NCBI RefSeq assembly: GCF_014839805.1
Contig: NC_051124.1
Coordinates: 7,130,001-7,194,000, forward strand
Direction of reading: 5' to 3'
From: Manduca sexta
Taxonomy: Eukaryota; Arthropoda; Insecta; Lepidoptera; Sphingidae
DNA: 64,000 nucleotides
Shown here piece by piece: positions 1 to 12,820 of the stretch. The translations under genes and the position numbers were made by a program. A model generated the notes under the pieces. It searched no databases and had not been told where the DNA came from. It saw only the letters and a program-made list of their open reading frames with translations. Numbering within the stretch: position 1 is the stretch's first letter; every line of letters starts with the position of its first letter.

Positions 1-275
1 CGCACGGTTGCAATGCTGATACTAAATACACTACAGAAAAACTGTGAACGTTGTATATAGAAACATAGCGGCCCGATCTGGCTTCGCACAGGTATAACAT
101 AACAAAATAACAGTATTTCTCCACTATTTAATGGATGTTATTATACATATAAACCTTCCTCTTGAATCACTCTATCTATTAAAAAAAACCGCATCAAAAT
201 CCGTTGCGTAGTTTTAAAGTTTTAAGCATACAAAGGGACAGAGAAAGCGACTTTGTTTTATACTATGTAGTGACT
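1..275 (+). repeat. Dispersed non-LTR-like repeat, 3' portion
   Basis: The stretch from the window edge to about 275 has the wording of a very common lepidopteran repeat: a degenerate 'cccg..ctggcttcgcac' start near 72-93, then 'aaaatccgttgcgtagtttt' near 196-215, and an end near 'actatgtagtga'. Related ends occur near 28200-28290, 31180-31710 and 60590-60670. It is probably the 3' region of an RTE-type non-LTR element or a derivative. The family call is from recall of wording, not from a search. The left end lies outside the window. Confidence 0.5.
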
Positions 276-2767
276 TGTAAATATGATGGAAAATATATGA
301 CCAATATTTATCAGATAATCGATACCTATGTTTATTTACGTCCCGGCATGACTGTGGCAAGGGCGGATTTATTGCTATTTTAGGATCTTACGCAAACAAA
401 TTGGAAAGCTTTTCATAGTAGGAAACTCTCAAACCTTCGCTTTTCTTTGATATGCAAATAAAAATAAAATACTTCCAATTTGCACTAGCAAGGGGATTTG
501 GAGCTTTACTATATTCTTCAATATCTGTTTCAGCCATTTAACAGGGTCTAAATGAAAAGATGATTTGTCCAAATACAATATCGTTAACAGGCAACTTTTT
601 GTAATTTATTTTATGTTTTTTGCTCTTATATTATATATTTTTAGGGGGTGCAGTGGGGTCGTTTTACCGAGCATGAGCACAGTAACTGCACTGCACCTGA
701 TAGTAAGTGGTTTGGAGTGCAATAGAATGTCAACTAACGAGACATGATTACCCTTCAGCAGTCGACACAATTATGCCGGCTTGTTGGAACCGACTACACA
801 GGCTGATACTGGACCGCGATACACTTACGTGGGCTACTAGGGCGAGTTTTAACCTTGTATACGGTGGTCGCTATCCGGGCGGATTTAAAATATATCCAAC
901 CACCAGCACGTTTAACATGTCCTATAATAGTCAGCAGTAAATGTCCTTCAAACCGGAATATAATAGTATATACATTCTTCATTCATATCTCCACCAGCTA
1001 AATTTAGTATCATTTACCCATGACTCTATAGAATGTTTTCCTACGTTGCTAGATGTAATTCAGGTTCGGCACTTACGTACTTTTATACCACCCATATCGT
1101 TTCCATATTTGAACGGAATTAACTGGGACCGACGGTGTGCTCTCGGTAAGACAAAATAATAACTCAAAAGAATGTTCGTACACGTCACGTCAAGCCGGCA
1201 AATCGATTAAAACATATTACTTAACGTCGTAAAAAGCGTACATACATTCTCACGAGAGTTTCGACAATTGAATTCCCACAGGACTTAATTAGGTGCCAAA
1301 ACGAGACCCGGACACGCGTGAACATCATCAATTAACTGGCAATTAACTCAATTAATAGCCAGACGAGTATCGGAAACGTCAATAGGATCAACATAATACG
1401 ACGGACGGTCGGCAATAAAGAAATCAATCAGCGGATTAGGTATTTCAAATCAATAAAAATCAGAAAAGGCCATAATATTGGACGTATATACATATTGTTT
1501 GCTGGATGTGTCTTGGTTTTACTTGAGATGCATGATTTTTATGCCAATAAATAATAAAATAGTTTATTTTATAATCACAAGTTATTATTATTAGTTTAGA
1601 AGAAATAGATAATAACTTGATTAAAATATATAATGCGTAAACCAGAAGTGGTGTAATTCTGGCAAGTCTCTTATTCTGCAGCGAACAAAATACAAGCCGA
1701 TGAATGTATAGGTAGAGGGATAAGATTCTAGCATTGATTATTGCAGAGCAACAAATAAATTGTTGACATACGAGATTGAAATGTAATATCATTTACGAAT
1801 TTTTTCCCATATATTATTAATACTAAACTTAAAGGCGCCTAACAATCTGAGTAAACTTAACTGCAGCTACAATTAACAACAAAATAACTTTTATCTGCCA
1901 AGCACGCTTCAAACCTCCTTCAAACAACGCTCTTGCTGCATCCAGCGCGTCTGTGAGTCTAGCCGGTCGCGTTTAGTTCTCATGGGAGTATGCGAGGCGG
2001 CTCGTGTGATGCGCGGGAGGAGGGGGGAGCCTGTGGAGGGAGGTGCGGCGTGTTTGAAGCACAGGTGTGAGACCAACTCCGCCGCACAGCGTTATTAAAC
2101 TATGGTTAATTTTTATTGGAATCGCCACATTAGGCCATCTATTGTTCAACTATTAGTTGATAATATGGTTTTCGTGTATTTGATGTTTTGTTGCATTTGA
2201 ATGCTCATTACGAACTTGAGTATGATAATTAGTGAAATATTATTATATACAATATATGTATTGGATTAGCTACAGGAAACTTTTAGGCATTTATAAAAAT
2301 TGGAGTCAATATATATTTGGGCAAATTTCTTTCTGAAGTAGGTATCTGTCAGTTTGGCATCTCACATTTTCTCCTAATTTATAAGTCAGTATCGCGAGGT
2401 TAGCTGAAGGTAAGTGACGGCAGTCAGCCAGATAAATAGATAGAGAGCAGATTCTACAATATCAGATCCATGGATAAGCTTTCGACCTTCAAAGAAAAGA
2501 ATAAGATTAAAAAAATAGAGAGGGTGGTTTAGGCTTCCAGAAATCTGATATTACATACAAAAAAATAGCAAGCCGCCCATTTAAACTTTGGTATAATGAT
2601 GAATAATTTCCAACAAATTGCAATGTATACGCAAATCGTATTTGATTCCCAAGAGCAATTACTGTTAACCAGCAAGAGGCGTCATAAGTATCATAGGCAA
2701 GAAATCGTTATAGTCCTAAATTGGTTATATACGAAAATAACGTCGAAAAATTATATTGTGCTTCACA
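276..2767. other. Intergenic, no gene recognised
   Basis: Mostly AT-rich sequence. A 77-codon open frame at 707-940 has no recognisable family, and its end runs into a fragment (about 925-965) of the dispersed repeat called family B here. A CpG- and GC-rich patch at about 1930-2095 stands out and is listed separately. Nothing else is supportable. Confidence 0.6.
1930..2095. other. GC/CpG-rich island in AT-rich DNA
   Basis: About 165 bases with many CG dinucleotides and G-runs (for example 'gcgggaggaggggggagcc' near 2011) inside sequence that is otherwise strongly AT-rich. No long open frame and no repeat family is recognised. It could be a promoter or non-coding first exon of a gene whose body lies outside the window, or an unrecognised repeat. 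Confidence 0.3.
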
Positions 2768-3030
2768 ACAACATCACGCGTGTATCCCCAAAGGGGTATG
2801 CAGAAGCGCAACCAGGGTATCCACTTTTCGCTAAGTGTGTTCCGACCCATGATGTGATAGTAGACGAGCCTATCGCCATATTGAGTACAAATTCCAGACT
2901 GCGGGTTGATACTGAGCAGAAAAACCCAAATATCACTTTGCCCGACCCAGGATTCGAACCCAGGACCTTAGAGCGCTATCATACCAACTACCGCGCATGT
3001 AGTACAACTATGCCACCGAGGCGGTCATCA
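2768..3030 (-). repeat. tRNA-headed SINE, family A
   Basis: Read on the minus strand the element starts at about 3030 with 'cgcctcggtggcatagttgt' (A-box-like), followed by 'gggttcgaatcctgggtcgg' (RNA polymerase III B box), and ends near 2780 with a segment around 'tacccctttggggata'. The same organisation recurs at 7656-8195, 9775-10013, 38655-38925 and 54800-55075. The 180-codon open frame running over it is not a gene. Confidence 0.75.
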
Positions 3031-4734
3031 GTCGGTTCATATGTGATTACTAAAAACGAATATATCCCAAAATCTTTATTTTATTATATTTTCTTATTTC
3101 CTTTGGCTATTGGAATAATTTTTACACGAAAACATTAATTCGGCTTTCGAATAAAGATAACTTATATCAATGTGACCATGACATTGATAGTAAAAAAATA
3201 AATAATCAACACAATATTCGAAATAATTTTTTTTTCTTTAAAATCGTTTCGAGCTGTAAACCAGTTCGTATTGTTATGTTCGTATAACACGTAAACCTAA
3301 CTCAAGACATATCGGGCCCGTTAATTTAATGGGGAACCTTAATGTGTGGCCGACACGATTGAATTTTTGGAACAATTCTCTTTAGCGATATAACCAATTG
3401 AGGGTATTTTGTTACGACCATGGTATAAAGTATATCAATAGAACAATATCAAGGTTGAATATTATGAAATTTGTGATTCGTTTCACATTAAGTTGTTCTC
3501 ATTTCATTATTAAGGTATCGAAGGAATCTTTCGGTTTTATGGAAGTTTGAAGCAAATACCGTGAAAAGCCGGCGTGGAGTATCTCTTAGAAAAATATTGG
3601 AATATGTCCAAATAAAACTATTTTTGGATTTCATCGCGGTTTTTTTTACTACAATTTTCTTCCGAAGCGACGCGACGTTTATAACTTTGCAGCCATCATG
3701 GTCACGGGGTGGACTAAGGGTCCTCCGAAATGTCAACGATACAATATCTACCTACATTTTACAAAAGCATAAAATGTTAAATGTTGCTGATGACGGTCCG
3801 ACCTACTTAGAATGGAATTGGAATATGTTATATTTGAAATAATATTTAGTCATTATAATATATCTTTATAGAATCTACAATCGTTCATTACTGCATATTA
3901 AACCTACTAACGGAAACTTTACACAACTTATTCTGGATATCAAATCATAATTCATTATAAGCAATAGTCTTTTAACTGACATTTCCCGTAAGCAATTCGC
4001 TAGAATCCATCAACAAGAAAAAATAAAAGTTCATTGAAGTGAAAGCGATACTTTAGAAAACAAACTGTTTATTGTTTGGCACAGGATAAGAGGCTTTGGG
4101 AACGTCATGTTGACTATCCAATTTACGTCTTACCACCCTCAAACTAAAGGAAAGTGAGAATAAGGTATGCAACAATAAACAAACAAGATAAGTAGATAAG
4201 ACCACCACTTGTGAAATGAAATTGACAAAATATTTTGCAGATTGTCATGTTTGTTGACAGCAAATCTCTTCAAAGGGATTAACAATGCTTTGTTCAATTT
4301 TTTACAATGGATATAAAGGAGATTAAGTGTGAGGGAGGATTGTCTATTCATCTATATTATATTAATAGTACGGTTATGTGTTCTATGGTGATGGTAAATA
4401 TTAAATTAGTAAGGAAGGGATAATTGATATTAACGTAAGTAGGTCGCGCTCCAGGATCAACCTGTGTGTATCCGGTTTTAAACAGACCGACATAATTGTT
4501 ACTACTGGTGAAAGGGGGGTAATAATCTCTCTTAAATTGTCAGTCTTTCTGGACCCTACTTCACTTATTACCTAGCACTAGGTGCAATGTGCTGCTTGAT
4601 GATGCATGGTGAGCCAGTTTAAAAAAAACTAGAGATTCTTACGAATTCTACCCAACGATAACCGTATGATGGCTCCACTAATAATACCACATTAAATAAA
4701 AATGTTTTATAGCACGAGTAAAACATTATGTTTT
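3031..4734. other. Intergenic, nothing recognised
   Basis: AT-rich sequence with short random open frames on both strands (longest about 93 codons). No recognisable coding signature, RNA gene or repeat family. Confidence 0.5.
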
Positions 4735-5340
4735 TATTTATAATAATAGTGACTACGTTTATTCATCTTACTGGTAGTAGGCCTCTCAAATATGAGAGTC
4801 CACCTGGGTGGGTACCACCGCAATGTCCATTTCTGCCGCCAAGCAGCAGTGTGTAGTAATTGTCGTGTTCCAGCTTGAAGGCCATTGTAGCCAGTTTAAC
4901 TACTGGACATAATAAGAAATAACATCCCACGTCTCAGGATGGCGAGCGCAGTGGAATACCAAACAACTCTTTGTAATTCAAAGTGTACGATGGTGTTCCT
5001 ACTATTTATGGGCGTTTGTATCGCTTACCATCAGGCGAACCGCGGGCTCGTCTTACCATTTAAAGCAATAAAAAACTTAAAAATTAGTCAGTCGTAGCTT
5101 GGAGTCAGGAAGTTGGCGGTGTAATACCCCTGTGCCTCGAAAAGCATGTAAAAGTCGTTGGTCCTGCGCCTGATCTCATTCCGGTCATGTCGGTATGCCG
5201 TGCCAGACTATTACAATGAAGGACCAATGAATGTACCTGTGTATTTCGTACAAATTTATGCTCTGTAATATCTTTTGCGTTCCTGGCTGATCCGTTAAGG
5301 TTGGCCGCCATGACCAAATTTCGGCTAGATGGGATTTCAA
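4735..5340 (+). repeat. Composite: SINE A2 split by family B insertion
   Basis: Bases about 4741-4768 ('aataatagtgactacgttta') match the middle of the A2 SINE seen intact at 30696-31060. The match resumes at about 5075 ('agtcagtcgtagcttggag') and continues to about 5340. Between them lies a 300-base family B element (about 4769-5070) starting 'ctggtagtaggcctctcaaa' and ending in an A-rich tail. B therefore inserted into an existing A2 copy. Confidence 0.65.
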
Positions 5341-6149
5341 TTATTACGTAAATATTATATTTACAATTCTTCTCAATTGTGGACAATATGAGACATAGCA
5401 TAAAAAACACTGTACAAGGATGATAAGCGCAGTTCAAAGCCATGTGAGGTTTTTAATTTAAAGTTCTAAGGTTCCTAACACTTGGAAGCTGTAAACCGCC
5501 GCGGTTTGAAAATATTGCGACCGCAAACTTAGGCTATAAAATAAGCGTAAGGACAATTTTGAGGGTGGACATCCAAACTATGTGTGAGTTCGAAACTGCA
5601 AAAGGTCACCTAAACTATCATCTAAGTTAACATGGGACAGAAATTTATGATCGGAAAGCGTGGGTGCAGTAAATGTACTTCTGCCTACCCCTTTTGAGAT
5701 AAAGTGACCTATAAATAAAAAAAGACAATATTATTCGCAAAATCTACATAAAAGGCAACGCTGATTTCCATATTTTTTATTCGCAAAATAACCGTTTTTT
5801 ATGATTAACCCACAAGGCTCATTACTTACTTTATTTACGAAGAAAACAATATAGATAAGTCCAATGTATGCGAGCTCATGCATAGAATAATTAACACATA
5901 GCCATCCATAAAGTGTCAGAGCAAACGGCGTCTAAAACAAATATATGAATATTAAACGGGAAAATTGTCTGGCGCTCATGTAGTTTGTAGTTAAATGTGA
6001 TAAGTGATTGGGCAAAGTAGGTATGTAGTGATTTTAGAAGTTATATGCATGTACTTTAAATAATTATAATAGTAGAAGTTCATTTATGTACGTGAAATAT
6101 CACCGGTAAAAGACTATTCTGTTTACATAGGTACCAACCACTGTAGGCA
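5341..6149. other. Intergenic with a SINE A tail fragment
   Basis: A family A tail fragment lies near 5620-5715 ('tctgcctacccctttt'). The rest is AT-rich with no recognised feature. Confidence 0.45.
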
Positions 6150-6445
6150 GCTTAGTTAGGAGCGGAAAGTACTGCTGAGACGAATATTTTTTCAAGTTGG
6201 GTGTGTATTCTTATTACCTTTTGCTTTAACGGTGAAGGAAAACATCGTGAGGTAACGTGCAGACCGGAGAATTTACCTTTAAGTTTTTTTAAGTTATGTA
6301 AAATCTGTGAATTCGCACTAGGCCAGTGTGGTGGACTAAGGCTTAATTCCTCTTAGTAGAAGAGAAGGCCCGTGCCCAACAGTGGGATAGTAGAAACTTA
6401 TATATTATACTATTAGATTGATATTATTATTATTATATTCTGTAT
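6150..6445 (+). repeat. SINE family C, degraded copy
   Basis: Matches the family C copies at 10412-10758 and 29407-29735: 'gctttaacggtgaaggaaaa' near 6222, 'gcactaggccagtgtggtgg' near 6315, 'aggcccgtgcccaacagtgg' near 6365 and a 'gatattattattatta' tail. The tRNA-like head is heavily decayed. Confidence 0.7.
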
Positions 6446-7655
6446 TATTAGATATATAAAATAATGATATCTTTTAATTAGCCTTTTTAAAGCACTATTA
6501 AACGTCATGAATTTACTACCACAAATCTTCTATAGTGGCACGTTTTAAACTGACTACATCTGGACTCAGCTGGTATACGCTCAATAAGACATAAAACATA
6601 ATTTGATCAGAGAAAATCTCTCATCGAGCCTACAGCATTCTCAGGTGCAGTTATTTAAAGTACACATAGGAATATTACAAAAAAAATATACTTAACCATA
6701 TGTCTAGAAAGATGAAAATATACTGTCCCACAGCTGGGCAGGTGCATTGAAATATCGCTGTGAAAAAATCTCTCAAAAATACAATCAGTCTTAGTAAAAA
6801 ATATCACAAAATGTTAAAGTGCCGACGTATCATAAATAAGAAAAAATCGATATAACATTATAAACACTGTCTAATAATGTAACATATTGTGTGAATCTAA
6901 GAAATAAAGAAAAAACACTGAACTGAACAGGCGCTGGCGTTGTCAACTCATTATACAGAAAGTTACAGTTTGCGAACAACGTCAGTAACAAGTTGTGTCT
7001 ACTTGAAATTTTACGTATAATTTGTTTAATACATGATTGCGAATTAAATAATAGTTTTTTATCACAACATAATGCTATGGTTTGACTACTTTCATTACAG
7101 AATCTATATTGCTTTCAAAAGTGCCTATAATTCATTTCAACAAGAGATTTAACTCATATTAAGCCCAAAAAAAAACATAACTTCGTACTTCCTAACCAAT
7201 TTCAAACAACATTTATAATTCTTGAATAACGAAATACACTTCACGTTGGAATTGTGCTCAGGTGCTCCGAAAAGCAATAGAAACATTCCTGTGTAACACT
7301 AAAACATCTCGACAAGTTACATGCAGAATACTTTAGCTTCTGCAGCGAGCCAAGAATGTTCCTAAAACCGAGGGATGGCAGGTATTTATACTACAGCCAT
7401 AGTCTTAAGGCGGTTTTCTTTAAACTGAATTAACTTAGGATATTTACCTAGGTCCAAGGTAGAGTTTGAAAATCTAGTGCCCGTTTTGAAAATAGTTGCA
7501 AAGTTTAACAATTTATTAAAATAACTATGTTTACGTCTTTATTATTAAAGTAATAGACAGGGGATTGCGTAGTAAAGGTTCTAAGTAAAAACAAATTAAT
7601 AATTATAATTTATGACGTGGTACAAAATTATACTTTTAATGAAAATGGAATGACT
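6446..7655. other. Intergenic, nothing recognised
   Basis: AT-rich sequence with no open frame of interest and no repeat that I recognise. Confidence 0.5.
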
Positions 7656-8195
7656 GCCTCGGTGGCGTTGTTGTATTGCGTGCTCGGTACGACTGTCGCG
7701 CTGAGGTCTCGAGTTGGAATCCCGGGTCGATGAAAGTGATGATTTCTTCTCAGTATCGGCCTGTAGGCTAGAAATGTGCCCAGTAAATGGTGTAAGGCCC
7801 GCTCCCTATTACATTACTGGTGGTAGGTCTCTCACATGTGAGGGGCCGCCTGGGTAAGTACCACCACAATGTTTATTTCTGCCGCCAATCAGCAATGTGC
7901 AGTCACTGTTGTGTGTGTCACTTGTGTGTGTTCACCGGTTTGAAGGACATAATGAGATTTAACATCTCATATCTCAGGATGACAAGCTCAGTGGAATACC
8001 AAACAATACTTTGTGTTTCAAGGTGTCGGATAGTGTGTCTACTGTTAATGGGCGGACGTATCTCTTACCATTAGGCGAACGGCAAGCTGGTCTCGTCATT
8101 CAAAGCAAAAAAAAAAACATGGGATAGCTGGCGAAATCTATACATCTCTGCCCACCCCAAAAGGGAAAAAGGCATGTTATTATGTATGTATGTAA
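7656..8195 (+). repeat. Composite: SINE A split by family B insertion
   Basis: A family A head with A-box and B-box-like sequence ('cctcggtggcgttgttgtat' near 7660; 'gttggaatcccgggtcg' near 7713) runs to about 7808. Family B occupies about 7809-8118 and ends in an A-run. The family A tail resumes at about 8119 ('catgggatagctggc', 'ctgcccaccccaaaag'). A short 'acat' at both junctions could be the target duplication. Confidence 0.7.
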
Positions 8196-9774
8196 TGAAA
8201 GTGAGGAGTTTCAATGATAGCTGTGCTTTAATAGCGTTCGCGAGTTTTATGTGTGTAAAATAAATGCTTGAACTACATTACGGCTACCGGAGCTTGCAAA
8301 GCTTTACATCACAATTTTATCTACTTAATTAAGTTAGGTATAGTTAAAAATTTACCATAGGCTGCGGTGAGAAATAAAAAATATTCAAAACAATTAGGTA
8401 ATCTTCAAATAATGCTCTTATTTAAAACGTTCAATTACAATATAATTTATAATTATATAGGAAATTTTATTTAATGACATATAAAATATTTTATTGATAA
8501 AACTTGCAAAAAATACAGTAAAGTATTTTTTTGTATGTGGGTGTTCACGGGTTGCTGACACAGCCGTCATGTAACGGGAACGGCGCGGCTTTTATCTCGC
8601 GGTGCCTTTTTATACACCGCTTCAGGTTTTCCCTTTGAAGATTTAATGATTTGTTAGCGGTTCCATACTCGTGCATATATAAAATATGGCTGTCGTCTTC
8701 AACGAAATAATATTGTTAGGTGTTTTATATATTAACTAGTTTGAAGGGTAAATGTAGGTTCGCTCAGACATTTTTAAATTATCTGAAAATGTATATAGAT
8801 CTCTGGCAAAGTAGGTATAGTACATGATTTTCTTTTAGTCGTAATAAACTATCAGCTGAATGATACGATTTATACCATAAATATGGGTAGCAAGGTCGAG
8901 ATTTCCCAAGCGTTGTGCAAAAAGTCAATAAAATCATAGCTGTATACAAAGTCGTTTATTAGTATAGTTAGTTATAGACTGGACATTAGGACCAAATGTA
9001 TGCTCGAAAAGTTATCACCAATTACTAATAAGTCGTTTTTTATTTGAAATGTTTGTGCAACAAGATGTCACAGGATCCTTAAATATTAATACAAACATTT
9101 AATATAGCGTTCTTAGATATTAATACAATAATAACATATTTACATAAAATATACTTACATGCGCATTGAAAACTTACAAATCACAACATGAAAAAAATAA
9201 TAAGAATATTAGTGTTTTGCTATTTCACTGCAGATAAAGTAACCATCGTATGAGCGCAAAATTTTTGTATGACAATCTTTCAAATGTTCGCTCTTTATAA
9301 TCTTAGAACTCTTCGCCTGCATTTCATTATTACATAATCTGTTTTAGGTGGAAGTAGCGAGTTAATACGCCTCGGGCCGCGATCATTTTTTGCGGATGCC
9401 CCGAATCAACCACCTTGAGAGCCCGACAAATGTGTGGGCAATCCGGTAATTTATTTTTTTAGTCAATAAATTACTCATACGTCAAAACTTTGGACGTGGC
9501 CGGTTGGGCCGCAGTACAGAGTGATATATTGGGCCTTGTCACAGCGCAGTACCTTTTTCTAACAATTTTAATGTGACCCACGATTAACAAATTGCTCATT
9601 TCACGATGCACCGTTTTACTAATGAGTCGGCGTTGTGCATCAAACATTTGGATATGGGCATCGGTGATCTAAACGATATTTACATTTAGGTGCAGGGGTG
9701 CAAGACCGTGAAGAATTTGTAAAAATTGAAGCTCCCTTCTATACTGATATTTTGACATGATACCTATATATCAC
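8196..9774. other. Intergenic, nothing recognised
   Basis: AT-rich sequence. A moderately GC-richer part near 9355-9540 holds no recognisable frame. No RNA gene seen. Confidence 0.45.
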
Positions 9775-10013
9775 GTCTTTTAACCCCGAAGGGGTAGGCA
9801 GAGGCGCAACTTGCACTTACTTTCCGACATGTGTATTCGACTCAATAATGTGATAGAGAGAGCCTATTGCCATATCAGGCATAAATCCAGTCTCCAAGAT
9901 GATACTGAGTAGAAAAACCCTATATCACTTTGCCCGACCCGTGGACGAACCTGAGACCTCATCATTGCAATGGTGCCGTTATACACTGCTATGCCACCGA
10001 GTCATTTTGACGT
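9775..10013 (-). repeat. tRNA-headed SINE, family A
   Basis: Minus-strand copy: head near 10013 ('tgactcggtggcatagc'), body through the complement of 'tatcactttgcccgaccc' near 9930, tail at the complement of 'taaccccgaaggggtaggc' near 9781. Same organisation as the copy at 2768-3030. Confidence 0.7.
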
Positions 10014-10411
10014 CATATAACTCATATTTTAATGCAGTTTATCTCACTTATAAAACCAGAAGGAAATACTTCATATAGGGATAACTGTCCAGAAACCTTA
10101 TTTTTTTTTTATAAAATGTTTGTTAACATTCTAGTTGAACAAAGAATTATTGTAATTTAAACATCATCGCTGTGTACTAGTTTCTATTTGCGTAACTATG
10201 TCCGGTTAAAATTATATTCATTATAATGATTTCTTATCTTTACGCGAATGTTAGACTTTGAAATAAAACTATTTTTTGAATGACCATACCTCAGTCTGCC
10301 CCGTGACCACAAAGGCTGCAAAGTATTCGAAACATCGGGAGAAAATTATAATATAAACAAAACGCGATAAAATACGTAAAATAGTTTGATTTTAATATAT
10401 TTATTGTCACA

Positions 10412-10758
10412 GTGGCGATAACCTAGTTGGGTGTGGAACGGACTGCCAAGACGAATTTCCGCAGGTTCCAATCTCAAGGGCACACACCTCTGACTTTTCT
10501 AAAAATCATGTGTGTATTCTTTGTGAATTTATCGTTCGCTTTAACGGTGAAGGAAAACATCGTGAGGAAACCTGCACAGCTGAGAAGTTCTCTATAGAAA
10601 TTTCGAAGGTGTGTGAAGTCTACCAATCCGCACTAGGCCAGCGTGGTGGACTAAGGCCTAATTCCTCTCAGTAGTAGAGGAGGCCCTTGCTCAGCAGTGG
10701 CCAAGTATATAATACAGGGCTGATATTATTATATTATTATTATATTATTGTCTTAATA
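10412..10758 (+). repeat. tRNA-headed SINE, family C, near full length
   Basis: Head 'cctagttgggtgtggaacgg' (about 10422-10441), degenerate B box 'caggttccaatctcaagg' near 10461, body 'gctttaacggtgaaggaaaa' and 'gcactaggccagcgtggtgg', then 'cagggctgatattattat' and an ATT-repeat tail. Other copies lie at 6150, 12508 (minus), 29407, 31865 (minus) and 59398. Confidence 0.75.
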
Positions 10759-11824
10759 ATGCGACCTTTTGGATTTTATCAGTATGTGTCTGAATCCCTG
10801 TAGCTCCAGCATAGTGAAAATTACGTGTCGTTGGTTTAATATCAATCACACAGCCAAATGAACTTTGTGATGCGGGATTTATCTCAGTTCTGTTCATTGC
10901 TGGCCCGTATAGAGCTATCTGTCAATTCCATTCAGATTTCGGCAGGGTTAGTGTTCACTGTTCGTGTGAATATATTGTTTCCGAAATTGTTCTCCGCATG
11001 CGAAAAAAACTGTAGGGTTTTATAAAAAAAAAAATACTTACCTCAACTATTTACGCAATCAATGTTTTGTATTTTCGACTCTTAAATTAAATAAGAATGG
11101 CTTTGAGACATTTCAGACCAGAATTCACGATATAATTAAATCAATAGAATGATTTCAACTCAGTCTAAATAATAGTTACCACGGTTACTTTTAGTTAATT
11201 GCAAACTCATAGTCTATGAAGTAGGCACTTGAAATTTCAAATATTTTAAAACTTATATATTTAAGTCCTAATCATTTTTGTATTAACTAGTGCATTATTA
11301 TGCAAAAATATATTTGTGTATTATTTGTGACACGATATTTAAGCGTAAATTTTAGTATGAATATTTTGAACTTTACGATAACTCAAGAAAATGTGATGTG
11401 ACCAGAAAATGTTCAAACAATTATCTGAAAAAAGCTATAAATATAATGTTAGTGGGGCTAACAAGTCATTTAAGAAATGGCTTCTGTGGCTCTGTGGCTA
11501 TATGGCTCTGTGTTTATTGGCACTAATTTCTGTAGTAAAATGTGACCGAATTTAAAAAATCACATCATGTCGGTAATTTAAATTATTGTCATCATTGAAT
11601 CATGTATTTTTTTTCTTTAAATTATTGTCATCTGCCACGTGAAGTCCACTGCCACCCGTAAAGATTACCAGACCAAATCTGCCGAAAGCAGCCTGAATCT
11701 CAACTCATAGTGTCTGTTCACCTTATAGATGGACGTCTAACGCCTTATCATCATTTATTAATAGGTTAGCTTTAATTTGCAGTTCCGATGGAATGTAAGT
11801 ATTCTCCTGGAATGAACATTTGTT

Positions 11825-12125
11825 TTTATTTTTATTTATTTTATTGCGTTATAATAATGAGATGGGCATACTGCTCGCCTGATGGTAAGCGGTACGACTG
11901 CTCATATATAGTAAAACCATTCGGACAGTTAAATTACAAAGTATTGCGTGGCTATGCACAGCGTTCAACACTCTGAGACATAAGATGACTTATAATGCAC
12001 AGTAATTACTTTAGCTACAATGTTCTTCATACCTGAACACAACAGTGCACACCGTTGCTTAGCGGTTGAAATAGGCATTGCGGTGGTTGCTACTCAGACG
12101 GCCTCTCGCATACGAGAGACCTTCC
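11825..12125 (-). repeat. Dispersed repeat family B
   Basis: Minus copy: T-rich end near 11825-11850, 'ctcgcctgatggtaagcg' near 11875, 'acctgaacacaacagtgcac' near 12031 and the palindromic 'cctctcgcatacgagag' near 12102. The open frames at 11788 and 12020 lie over this element and are not genes. Confidence 0.65.
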
Positions 12126-12507
12126 GTAGACTACTTTTTGAATTTATCAGAAAGCGAAAAAGGAACTGGAAAGTGGGAAATATAACTATTTTAATGAACT
12201 ACCTAATCATTTTTTCAATCTCATCTGCTAATGAACCTATTATACTGCTTATACAGATAGAGTACAATTTACTTGGAAGCATTATTGAGTTTCAAATTTC
12301 AGTGTTATTGAAATGGGTGCTTTTGTCGATTCTGGCTGAATAAAAGTTACAGTGGCTAGCGTATTAATAAGCAATGAACCCATCCCATTGTCTCTGTTAG
12401 CATTCGTGCATAGTATGAGGCTTCTTACGATCAGGTGACTTACTCTTAAGAGGATCTCCTTCTATAAAAATGTTATTTTTATTAAATTAGACAATGTATG
12501 GCCTGCC

Positions 12508-12820
12508 TGCAGCCCTGTATTATATACTTGCCCACTGCTGAGCTCGGGTCTCCTCTACTACTGAGAGGGATTAGGCCTTAATCCACCACGCTGGCCTAGT
12601 GCGGATTGGTAGACATAACACACCTTCAAAATTCCTATAGAGAACTTCTCAGATGTGCAGGTTTCCTCACGATGTTTTCCTTTACTGTTAAAGCGAACGA
12701 TAAAGAATACACACATGATTTTTTTTAAAGAAGTCAGAGGTGTGTGCCCTTGGGATTTGAACACACGGACATTCGTCTTGGCAGTCCGTTCCACACCCAA
12801 CTAGGCTATCGCCGCTATTC
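12508..12820 (-). repeat. tRNA-headed SINE, family C
   Basis: Minus-strand, near full-length copy. Its head is the complement of 'ccgttccacacccaactagg' near 12786 and its 3' end is near 12510 (complement of 'cagccctgtattatatac'). The open frame 12558-12800 follows this SINE and is not a gene. Confidence 0.75.

Noticed and set aside
707..940. 77-codon plus-strand frame (DYPSAVDTIMPACW)
   Set aside because: No recognised family, overlaps other frames, and its end runs into a family B fragment; probably repeat-derived.
2596..3138. 180-codon open frame on the plus strand
   Set aside because: It runs antisense through a family A SINE (2768-3030), and its residues are those of the SINE read backwards; no protein family signature.
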